Below are positions 1-6,180 of a stretch of DNA of 12,817 bases, piece by piece (position 1 is the stretch's first letter; each line of letters opens with the position of its first letter). The notes under the pieces are model-generated. The model ran no database searches, was not told where the DNA came from, and worked only from the letters and a program-made list of their open reading frames with translations. The stretch comes from DATGHS01 sp035307785 (lineage in GTDB: Bacteria; Planctomycetota; Planctomycetia; Gemmatales; Gemmataceae): the NCBI GenBank assembly GCA_035307785.1, contig DATGHS010000451.1, forward strand, positions 1 through 12,817, given 5' to 3'. The translations under genes were made by a program, and so were the position numbers.

Positions 1-86
1 TTCCCTTTGGCTGCTTTTTGCCGGCGTTTGACTTTAACGTAGACCTGGGTCATCCCGACCTTGGTTCCAAGCAATCCCATAGGCAT
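1..86 (-). CDS. rplC: Ribosomal protein L3 N-terminus (partial, runs off window)
   Basis: Read from 86 down to 1, the minus strand encodes a protein starting MPMGLLGTKVGMTQVY, which is the characteristic N-terminus of bacterial L3 (usual form M-x-x-G-[IL]-L-G-x-K-V-G-M-T-Q-[VI]-[FY]). L3 is an early-assembling 50S protein near the peptidyl transferase centre. The start is supported by GAGGTG seven bases upstream of the ATG (94-99) and by a promoter at 171-199. After residue 16 the reading (VKVKRRQKAAKG) is lysine-rich and does not resemble the usual L3 continuation toward P-V-T-V-[IL]-x-x-G-P-C. It could be a lineage-specific insertion, a rearrangement or an assembly artefact at the edge. The reading frame stays open to the window edge. 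In most bacteria rpsJ lies directly upstream in the same operon; here the upstream neighbour is a divergent, unrelated gene. Identity as L3 start is fairly sure; integrity of the gene is not. Confidence 0.65.
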   Translation of the reverse strand, partial: MPMGLLGTKVGMTQVYVKVKRRQKAAKG

Positions 87-170
87 GTGAACACACCTCA
101 ACGACCCGAGCGGTCCGGGCGGCAAACAAGGGTCGCCGGGACATCGGTGAAACAAATTGGTAAGAGATGT

Positions 171-199
171 ATTATGCAGAAATGTAGGGGAATTGTCTA
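171..199 (-). promoter_or_regulatory. Sigma70-type promoter for the L3-like gene
   Basis: On the minus strand TAGACA (194-199, five of six matches to TTGACA) is followed after exactly 17 bases by CATAAT (171-176, five of six matches to TATAAT). The predicted transcript starts near 164 and gives a 5' leader of about 78 bases before the ATG at 86. The position and strength suit a ribosomal protein operon. This is a motif match only. Confidence 0.55.
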
Positions 200-263
200 C
201 CGAGTGTGGTTAACCGCGGCGGCGCGGTATTCGGAGAGAACGGAGTCTATAAAGGTAAGAGCG

Positions 264-860
264 ATGGCTAATGTAACGTGCCAACATTGTAGAACGCGCC
301 AAGAGATCGCCGGCGATGCTGCATTTTGCCCGAATTGCGGGAAACCCTTTTCCGCAGTTGAAGCCCCTCGTTCGAGGGTCGGCTATGCGCTCGCGCCTGA
401 ACCGGCCGCGGACCAGGCCGGCGGCTCATCCCTAAAAGGCTCCGCACCGCAAGTGGCACCAAGTCGAAGGAAAAATCGCCGGGCTGTCCATACACAACCG
501 GAAAAAGATCGGCTCTTTCTTCCTCCCTTGGCGGGCGTTTTGGGGGCGTGGTCGTTCCTGGTGCTCATTTCCATGTTCATGCGCATTGGTCTGGCGGCAG
601 CCATGTTGACCCTTGGTTTTCCCCTTATCGTACTACTCGGCAGCTGGTTTTGGTTGGCTACCGTCGGCACTCAAGATGGCATGTCCTTGCAGTATTTCCT
701 GCCTCGTATCCGCCGTTGGAAGATGGAGGCAATCAAAGAGTATGTTCGGCAGAATCCCAGACGGGCAGGCACTCCCTTTTGGATGTCCATGCTAGCGGCG
801 TGCCTGTTTTTTGTCGGCTTTGCCGTGTTGCTGATTCGCCAGAAACTCGGATCGAGGTAA
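264..860 (+). CDS. Zinc-ribbon membrane protein, function unknown
   Basis: A 198-residue protein. The N-terminus has two CxxC knuckles (Cys6/Cys9 and Cys22/Cys25), forming a short zinc-ribbon of the type seen at the cytoplasmic end of many bacterial membrane proteins. A polar, low-complexity stretch (about 32-82, with a basic patch SRRKNRR at 67-73) leads to hydrophobic segments at about 86-107, 109-133 and 172-192, so it is probably an inner-membrane protein with two or three helices. The frame is open upstream to 18, but the ATG at 264 is chosen because the zinc knuckle begins straight after it and the upstream translation looks non-coding. A TATAAA box at 248-253 lies only 10 bases before the ATG, so the mRNA could be nearly leaderless; AAGG just upstream is a weak ribosome site. 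Not recognised as a named family; no enzymatic role is evident. Confidence 0.75.
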   Translation: MANVTCQHCRTRQEIAGDAAFCPNCGKPFSAVEAPRSRVGYALAPEPAADQAGGSSLKGSAPQVAPSRRKNRRAVHTQPEKDRLFLPPLAGVLGAWSFLVLISMFMRIGLAAAMLTLGFPLIVLLGSWFWLATVGTQDGMSLQYFLPRIRRWKMEAIKEYVRQNPRRAGTPFWMSMLAACLFFVGFAVLLIRQKLGSR

Positions 861-1059
861 TTGACGCTTCGCCGAAATGACCAGGAATGAGCGCAACGGG
901 AGATGACCTCCCTCTGGCCATCCCAAGGATCTGCGAGGCGGCACGCTCGCTGACCAAAACTCGACATCGTTGAAAAAAAGCCGTTCCCCGCTATACAGTG
1001 GCATCGCTCGACTCAGCCGCCGGCTGATATCTGCGACACTTTCGGGCTCGCCCATGGGC
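861..1059. other. Intergenic stretch without a recognisable gene
   Basis: No frame in this stretch has a convincing ribosome site or protein-like translation. The only structure noted is a short hairpin, TCAGCC-GCC-GGCTGA at 1013-1027, six base pairs with a three-base loop. It could help end transcription of the zinc-ribbon gene, but no T-run follows it. Confidence 0.4.
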
Positions 1060-1089
1060 TTGTCCTAAAAGCCCCCTTCCGCATATGAT
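1060..1089 (+). promoter_or_regulatory. Promoter for tRNA-Ser
   Basis: TTGTCC (1060-1065, four of six matches to TTGACA) and TATGAT (1084-1089, five of six matches to TATAAT) are separated by 18 bases. The -10 box ends 12 bases before the mature tRNA 5' end, leaving a very short 5' trailer for RNase P. The -10 lies inside a perfect small hairpin (CCGCAT-ATG-ATGCGG, 1079-1093). Confidence 0.5.
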
Positions 1090-1101
1090 GCGGACAGAGC
1101 C

Positions 1102-1188
1102 GGAGGGGTGGCAGAGCGGTTGATTGCACCGGTCTTGAAAACCGGAGACGCCGAAAGGCGTTCATGGGTTCGAATCCCATCCCCTCCG
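1102..1188 (+). tRNA. tRNA-Ser(UGA)
   Basis: A complete class II tRNA of 87 bases. The acceptor stem GGAGGGG (1102-1108) pairs perfectly with CCCCTCC (1181-1187) and the discriminator base is G at 1188, as is usual for serine tRNAs. The anticodon stem CCGGT/ACCGG (1129-1133 with 1141-1145) encloses the loop CTTGAAA, giving anticodon TGA at 1136-1138, which reads UCA and related serine codons. A long variable arm (GACGCC-GAAA-GGCGTTC) and a T-arm (ATGGG-TTCGAAT-CCCAT) are intact. The 3' CCA is not encoded and must be added after transcription. The tRNA converges on the gene at 1233-1829, with 44 bases between them. Confidence 0.97.
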
Positions 1189-1232
1189 CTGGATCGGGAA
1201 CTTGCAGCGCCGGCAAGGGATCGACTCTGTAG

Positions 1233-1829
1233 TCACCGATTCATCAGCTCATCAAATGAAACCTCGGCGAACCGGCGAATGTCGTTCTGTCCATCTGCCT
1301 TGGTGTCGAAGACAAATTCCTTTTTGCCGGTGGGGTGGCCGTTGAAATCGAGCTGATCGATCCAGCCGGCCATAAGTTCCATCTTTTTGCCATTGGCGAG
1401 TTCAGCACGGCCGTTGAAATTCTGCGTCTTGCCATCTTGCTGGAGCTGAAACGTCTTAATGGCGGATTGGTAATCCTTCTCGATCAGTTGCTTCAACTTC
1501 TTCTCCAGCGGCTCCCGATCGGGGCTTGCGTAACCATCGGACTTGCAGTCGATTAGCCAATTTCTAACTCGGCCGCGGGTCCTCATTTCCGGCTTCACCG
1601 TCACGCGGTACTTGGACCCTTCCGGAGTTACTGCGATTCCAGCGTAGTAGCCTTCCTTTTTCTCCATTAACGTGCGCACCACTTTGATGTCGCTTTGGAC
1701 GAATGTCAAATTTACTTGTTCGGTCACCTCAGCCAGCGCATTTGTGTCGGACTCTTTCTTGTTGCGGCCGGCGAGGGCAAATAATGCTAGGGCCATAGCC
1801 AAGAATGCGCAGACCATTCGGCAGGGCAT
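1233..1829 (-). CDS. Exported protein of unknown function with altered lipobox
   Basis: A 198-residue protein. The ATG at 1829 is chosen because GAGGAAG lies five bases upstream (1836-1842) and because it places a signal sequence at the very N-terminus; the frame is open further upstream but that part looks non-coding. Residues 1-21 form a short basic start, a hydrophobic core (AFLAMALALFALAG) and then RNKKESD. This looks like a lipoprotein signal in which the invariant cysteine after L-A-G is arginine (R22, codon CGC at 1764-1766). As written, signal peptidase I could cut after A20 (ALA), giving a soluble exported protein. The rest is polar and beta/alpha mixed, with a lysine-rich helix at about 106-126 (EPLEKKLKQLIEKDYQSAIK). 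No enzyme motif was recognised. The gene is divergent from the giant gene at 2223 and converges on the tRNA. Confidence 0.75.
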   Translation of the reverse strand: MPCRMVCAFLAMALALFALAGRNKKESDTNALAEVTEQVNLTFVQSDIKVVRTLMEKKEGYYAGIAVTPEGSKYRVTVKPEMRTRGRVRNWLIDCKSDGYASPDREPLEKKLKQLIEKDYQSAIKTFQLQQDGKTQNFNGRAELANGKKMELMAGWIDQLDFNGHPTGKKEFVFDTKADGQNDIRRFAEVSFDELMNR

Positions 1830-2222
1830 CGTGACTTCCTCGGCCCGGCGTTTTGGGTGCGTCTCCCGCCTCAAGTTAGGCATAACGGTGCTTGAGTCAA
1901 GCAAAAGCTGCATTCGAAGGCGGTGGGTTACGCTCCGACTTTCCCGCAATGGACTTGCATGCCGTAATTCCTCCAATTTAACTCAGCCGCGCTTGACTCC
2001 CATCTCGATTTGCCAGCATTCTCGTTACATTTTGGATCTTTATGCATTCCGCTTGACCGCATGTCGATATTCGCTATGAGACTCGCAGCTGCATATTCTG
2101 GATCGTTGGAGTTATTGCCGCATCTTGCCAAGTTATTGCATTGCGCCGCACGATCCTGGGTATCTGCAGCGAATGAATGGATTGTGAAATCCTTCTGAAA
2201 CCTTTTTTCCCCCGGGTTTCCG
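1830..2222. other. Divergent intergenic region (393 bases)
   Basis: This region separates the divergent starts at 1829 and 2223 and is AT-richer than the flanking genes. It contains a 13-base palindrome, GCTTGA-G-TCAAGC (1890-1902), that could be an operator. On the minus strand the same palindrome supplies TTGACT, but the -10 candidate 16 bases further on (TAACTT) is poor. A better plus-strand promoter candidate lies at 2053-2080. Nothing else resembling a gene or RNA was found; the frames crossing it have no protein-like translation. Confidence 0.5.
2053..2080 (+). promoter_or_regulatory. Candidate promoter for the 1304-residue surface protein
   Basis: TTGACC (2053-2058, five of six matches to TTGACA) is followed after 16 bases by TATGAG (2075-2080, four of six matches to TATAAT). 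It would give a leader of about 135 bases. No Shine-Dalgarno sequence precedes the ATG at 2223 (the preceding bases are CCCCCGGGTTTCCG), so translation probably starts without one. This is a motif match only. Confidence 0.35.
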
Positions 2223-5200
2223 ATGGCCAAAAAACGTGCGCGGTGCGTAGCGCTTTCGGTCGAGAAGCTCGAAGCGCGTGAGGTTCCAGCAGCCTCGCCG
2301 TGGTCGGTGCAGACCTTTGCTCAGGCGACCCCTGGGAGTTTGCCCAGCGACTGGTCTCAATACTCCACCGACTCCAACGGCTATCAGATCGCCAGCAATG
2401 CGTCGCTCACCGGCGGCTCGGCCCTGCAAAGTTCGGGCGCGAGCGTCTCCACCGAGCGCGCCTGGCTGAATGCGGCGTTGCCGGCCGATGCTCAAGTTAG
2501 TGCTACGATTCTCGCCGACAGCCTCGTGCCGGCCCAGGTTATCGCGCGCGGCCAGAACCTCGACACGTCTACGCCCACCTATTATGCCGTCTCGATCACC
2601 CGCGGCCTTCAAGTGCAATTAGTCAAAGTCGTAAGCGGCCAGGTGACCGTACTGGATACATTGCAGTCAAACCTCTATTTGAGCAATGAATGGATTCGAG
2701 TTACGCTGACGACGCAAGGAAATAACCTTGGTGTGCAGGTTTTCCGCACCGACACGGCGCAATACTTGAACGCCAACGGCGACTGGCAAACGGCCAGCAC
2801 CGATGCGATATCGACCCAGGACGGCGCTGTCACCGGCAGCGGACAGGCCGGCCTCGCGCGGCCGGCCGGCGTGGCGGGGACCGTCACGTTCAACGATTTC
2901 GTCACCGCCGCGCCGGACAGCACCGCGGATCCCACCACACTGGTCGAAGAGAATTTCGGTACGCCGCAACCGGGTGGCTTGCCGGCCGGGTGGCTGCAAC
3001 GGAGCAGCGGCAATAGCAGCTTTCAGATATCGGCCACGTCTCCTTCGCTCACCGGCACCGGCAGTTTAACGATCGCTAATCCATCTACTGACGAAACGCG
3101 CGCCTGGCTCGATACGGTGCTGCCCGCCAACGTGGACGTTAGCAGCAATATCTATGTGAATAGCCTCATCCCGGCTGAAGTGATCGCCCGTGGCCAAAAC
3201 CTGGGTTCCGACGCGCCCAGCTACTACGCCGTCACGGTCACGCGCGGTCTGCAACTGCAACTGATCAAGGTGGTGGATGGACAGACCACCGTACTCGATT
3301 CGCTTAGCGCGCAGCAGTGGCTCAGCGGCGAATGGGTGCACGTGACTTTCTCGCTCAATGGCAGCAATTTGCAAGCGCAGGTGTACCGTCCCGGCAGCGC
3401 TCAATACCTCGATTCAAACGGCAACTGGCAAGACGCGCCGACGTGGGCGCTGCAAACGACCGATACTTCCTTGACCAACGGCGGCCGCGTCGGCGTCGGC
3501 AAACAGGGCGGCTATTTTGGCAGCGTGACGTTCGACAGCTTGGGCGTCACCCAAGCGGCAGTCCCGCAGTCGTCGTATCAAGATAATTTCGCCAATGACG
3601 TGTCCGGCAGTTTGCCTCTTCCCTGGACGCAATGGAACAGCAATCAGCAGCCCGGTTTCCAGGTCATCAACGAAAGCAGCCCGGGCAGCCCCAATTCGCT
3701 GGCGAGTGACGGGGCCAGCAACCAATACTCGCGCACCTGGCTCAACGCACAGCAAGGGCCTGATACGCAAATCAGTGCCGACGTGCTTCTCAACAGCCTC
3801 GTAACTGGCGAATTACTCGTGCGCGGCCAGAATCTCGACACCAGCGCTCCGAGCTACTATGCCGTAACCGTGACGCGGGGCCTGGAAGTGCAGCTTCTTG
3901 CCGTGAATAACGGCCAGACCACCGTGCTCGGCTCGCTTTCTTCAAACGACTGGTTCAGCGGGCAGTGGGCCAATGTGACACTCATCGCCCAGGGCAACTC
4001 GCTGCAGATCCAAGTAACGCGCAAGGATAATGGCGAATACCTAAATCAAAACGGCGACTGGCAGAGCGATCCGGCAGTGGCGATTTCGGTGACAGACAAC
4101 ACGCTGCCACAGAGTGGCTACGTTGGCGTTGGCCGCGAGGCCAGCTACAGCGGCGAGGTCCTGTTCGGCAACGTGCAGGTCAATTCGCTCAGCAGTCCGA
4201 CGTCTCCTACCAATCCGCCACCGACAACGCCTCCAGATACGACCGGCAGTGGCAACGGTTCCTCCACCGTAACGCCGCCCACGACTGTGCCGATCGTCAC
4301 TCCCATACCAAATCCAACCGGCGGCTCGACATCAGGGACTGTCACCCAGCCGGCAAACGGAACTCTGCCGAGCGTTCCGCAGCATTATCCGTACATTCGC
4401 GTTGCGGAACTGGCGTACTATGGCACACCGTTTAATGGCACTGCTCAATCACTTTTGCAGAAAAGCGTGGACCTGGTAGTGTCGAACCCTGCCTATTTGA
4501 ACCAAATCAACCAGATCACGCCCAGCACGCCGCAGATGATTTACTCGAATGCCTCCAACATGTACGGCGGCATGATTACCGACTGGATGAATTACGCCAA
4601 TCAGCACGGCATGGACCCGGAATCGGCGTTCCTGCACGTTTCGCAGGCGACGCCATTCAGCGGCGCCAGCGCTTCGTCGATGCCAGTAAATTGGTTCTGG
4701 AACGTGCAAACCAGTTCCAATGGAACATGGTCGAATGAAACAACGGCCGCGCACGATGAATCCGCGCCTGTGAATTTCGGTACAGCCGGGGAATCACTGG
4801 TTATTGGCTATCCGGAGCAGTTCAACCTGATTAATTTCAACTTGAGCACGCCTGCCGGCGCTGGGTGGTCGGCGGTGATCGAGTACCCCACCGCCGTAGA
4901 TGCAAACGGTAACCCCACGGCTTGGAAAACGCTCAGCCCAAAGACCGATGGCACGAATGGCTTCACACGCTCTGGGCAAATCCGCTTCGATCCGCCTACC
5001 GATTGGGTGATGTCTTCCATCGGCGGCTCCGCGCTGATGTACCAGCTGCGCGTGCGCACGGTAAGCGATGGCAATGCTCCGGTCGCCAACACCATTCTGG
5101 CCGACGATTATGTACACGCCAATGGCGGCAGCTCGGGCGTGATCCCGGCGTTTGATTACAGCCTCGATACGAACCACACCGGTTACTTGACCGATGCCCA

Positions 5201-6137
5201 GTACGCCATCGCCGTCGCCCACGGCTTCGACGCTCGCTTCGCCTACCAGGGCCGGGCGCTGTATCCAAACTACGGCCAATCGCGCTACGCCACGAATGTC
5301 GGCAATGCGAGCTTCCAGCAATGGGCTGCTGATTACACCAAGCGGCTTTTGCAAGCGAACCCACAAGCGGCCGGCGTGTTCATGGATAATTCCCTCGCCA
5401 AAATTGCCCTCGATCCAAATTCGCTGGTCGAATCGATTGCCAACTACACGACTGACTATGCGACAACCCTGGCAAAGATTAACGCCGCCATCGCACCAAA
5501 CTGGGTGCTGGCCAACACCTCGGGCGGCGGGCTAGCGGTTGATGCGTTGGCCAAAGCGGGAATTTCCTACCTCGACGAGGCGGCGATTCGGCCGCTGGCG
5601 GCAAGCTATTCGCAGTTTGAAGATGTGGCAGCCAATCTGGAACGTCGTCTCGCCCTGGGCAACGGAAACACGTATGCCGTTCTCGACAGCCTGTTGACGA
5701 ATGGCTCGCCCACCGACGCGCGCACGCAGATAGCGACGCTGGCTTATTACTACCTGATAGCCGATCCGACCCGCACCATGTTAATGATCAACGGTGGCGC
5801 CGAGCCCAACAGCGACTGGTCGCGGCACTGGACCAATGCAATCAATTTTAATGTGGGTTCGGCGCCAGGAACCTGGTCGGTACTCGACACGGGTCAAGAC
5901 CCGGCCAACTCCGCGCTAACCTACAAAGTCTACGAGCGGCAGTACAGCAACGCGCTGGTTCTCTACAAGCCTCTGTCGTACTATCGGGGCCAAACAGGCA
6001 CGATCACAGACACCACGGCGACCGTCGAGAAGCTGAACGGAACCTACCGGCCATTGCAGGCCGACGGCACCCTCGGCGCTGCTGTGACGAGCATCACGTT
6101 GCGAAACGGCGAAGGTGCGATCCTGGTGCCCGTGTAA
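2223..6137 (+). CDS. Giant modular surface protein with glycoside-hydrolase-like C-terminus
   Basis: A 1304-residue protein. The N-terminus (MAKKRARCVALSVEKLEARE, then VPA) carries the L-E-x-R-x-V-P-A signature (16-23) common on large planctomycete secreted proteins in place of an ordinary signal peptide. Three tandem ~205-residue beta-rich repeats follow (about 29-230, 240-443, 450-656), each with a core of the form [VIL]-x-RGQNL-x(4)-P-x-YYAV-x-x-TRGL-x-x-QL; they resemble LamG/concanavalin-like jelly rolls that bind glycans. A Pro/Thr/Ser linker (657-720) leads to the C-terminal part. That part alternates strands and helices like a TIM barrel (IRVAELAYYG, VDLVVSNP, GVFMDNS with D1055, WVLANTSGGG, YLDEA with D1118/E1119, MLMINGG) and ends in a beta-sandwich (NALVLYKPL to NGEGAILVPV), as in hypothetical glycoside hydrolases. 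A ~150-residue beta-sandwich (about 821-970) interrupts the barrel. Likely an extracellular carbohydrate-active protein; substrate unknown and catalysis not proven. Confidence 0.85.
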   Translation: MAKKRARCVALSVEKLEAREVPAASPWSVQTFAQATPGSLPSDWSQYSTDSNGYQIASNASLTGGSALQSSGASVSTERAWLNAALPADAQVSATILADSLVPAQVIARGQNLDTSTPTYYAVSITRGLQVQLVKVVSGQVTVLDTLQSNLYLSNEWIRVTLTTQGNNLGVQVFRTDTAQYLNANGDWQTASTDAISTQDGAVTGSGQAGLARPAGVAGTVTFNDFVTAAPDSTADPTTLVEENFGTPQPGGLPAGWLQRSSGNSSFQISATSPSLTGTGSLTIANPSTDETRAWLDTVLPANVDVSSNIYVNSLIPAEVIARGQNLGSDAPSYYAVTVTRGLQLQLIKVVDGQTTVLDSLSAQQWLSGEWVHVTFSLNGSNLQAQVYRPGSAQYLDSNGNWQDAPTWALQTTDTSLTNGGRVGVGKQGGYFGSVTFDSLGVTQAAVPQSSYQDNFANDVSGSLPLPWTQWNSNQQPGFQVINESSPGSPNSLASDGASNQYSRTWLNAQQGPDTQISADVLLNSLVTGELLVRGQNLDTSAPSYYAVTVTRGLEVQLLAVNNGQTTVLGSLSSNDWFSGQWANVTLIAQGNSLQIQVTRKDNGEYLNQNGDWQSDPAVAISVTDNTLPQSGYVGVGREASYSGEVLFGNVQVNSLSSPTSPTNPPPTTPPDTTGSGNGSSTVTPPTTVPIVTPIPNPTGGSTSGTVTQPANGTLPSVPQHYPYIRVAELAYYGTPFNGTAQSLLQKSVDLVVSNPAYLNQINQITPSTPQMIYSNASNMYGGMITDWMNYANQHGMDPESAFLHVSQATPFSGASASSMPVNWFWNVQTSSNGTWSNETTAAHDESAPVNFGTAGESLVIGYPEQFNLINFNLSTPAGAGWSAVIEYPTAVDANGNPTAWKTLSPKTDGTNGFTRSGQIRFDPPTDWVMSSIGGSALMYQLRVRTVSDGNAPVANTILADDYVHANGGSSGVIPAFDYSLDTNHTGYLTDAQYAIAVAHGFDARFAYQGRALYPNYGQSRYATNVGNASFQQWAADYTKRLLQANPQAAGVFMDNSLAKIALDPNSLVESIANYTTDYATTLAKINAAIAPNWVLANTSGGGLAVDALAKAGISYLDEAAIRPLAASYSQFEDVAANLERRLALGNGNTYAVLDSLLTNGSPTDARTQIATLAYYYLIADPTRTMLMINGGAEPNSDWSRHWTNAINFNVGSAPGTWSVLDTGQDPANSALTYKVYERQYSNALVLYKPLSYYRGQTGTITDTTATVEKLNGTYRPLQADGTLGAAVTSITLRNGEGAILVPV
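2307..2912 (+). repeat. Intragenic domain repeat, copy 1
   Basis: First of three tandem copies coding a ~205-residue beta-rich domain. It shares with the others a P-x-x-W near the start, R-[AT]-WL-[ND], ARGQNLDTSTPTYYAV, TRGLQVQL, a GxWxxA segment and a final VTFxxF strand. The three copies differ widely at third codon positions, so the duplication is old and protein-level selection has kept the core. Confidence 0.75.
2940..3551 (+). repeat. Intragenic domain repeat, copy 2
   Basis: Second copy, residues about 240-443. It begins LVEENFGTPQPGGLPAGW and has the conserved core IARGQNLGSDAPSYYAV-T-VTRGLQLQL, then a strand pattern ending GSVTFDSLGV. It is the best-preserved copy for outlining the domain borders. 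Confidence 0.75.
3570..4190 (+). repeat. Intragenic domain repeat, copy 3
   Basis: Third copy, residues about 450-656. It begins SSYQDNFANDVSGSLPLPW, has the core VRGQNLDTSAPSYYAV-T-VTRGLEVQL and ends GEVLFGNVQVNSL. It runs directly into the Pro/Thr-rich linker. Confidence 0.75.
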
Positions 6138-6147
6138 ACCGACCGGT

Positions 6148-6171
6148 TGCGGCTTCACCGGCGTAGCCGCA
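6148..6171. terminator. Possible bidirectional terminator hairpin
   Basis: TGCGGCT (6148-6154) pairs perfectly with AGCCGCA (6165-6171) around a 10-base loop. It lies between the convergent stop codons at 6137 and 6183. No T-run follows on either strand, so it is at best a weak or factor-assisted terminator. Confidence 0.3.
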
Positions 6172-6180
6172 CGCGGCAAT

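Noticed and set aside
18..263. N-terminal extension of the zinc-ribbon protein back to position 18
   Set aside because: The extra 82 residues look non-coding and overlap the L3-like start and its promoter on the other strand. The ATG at 264 places the zinc knuckle at the N-terminus.
1013..1216. Minus-strand frame containing a G-F-E-P segment over the tRNA
   Set aside because: This is the well-known spurious translation of the antisense strand of a tRNA gene T-arm, not a protein.
1928..2230. Minus-strand 100-codon frame in the divergent intergenic region, ending MQVHCGKVGA
   Set aside because: A GGAGG lies before an internal ATG, but the resulting peptide is only 10 residues and the upstream translation is not protein-like. 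It also overlaps the start of the giant gene.
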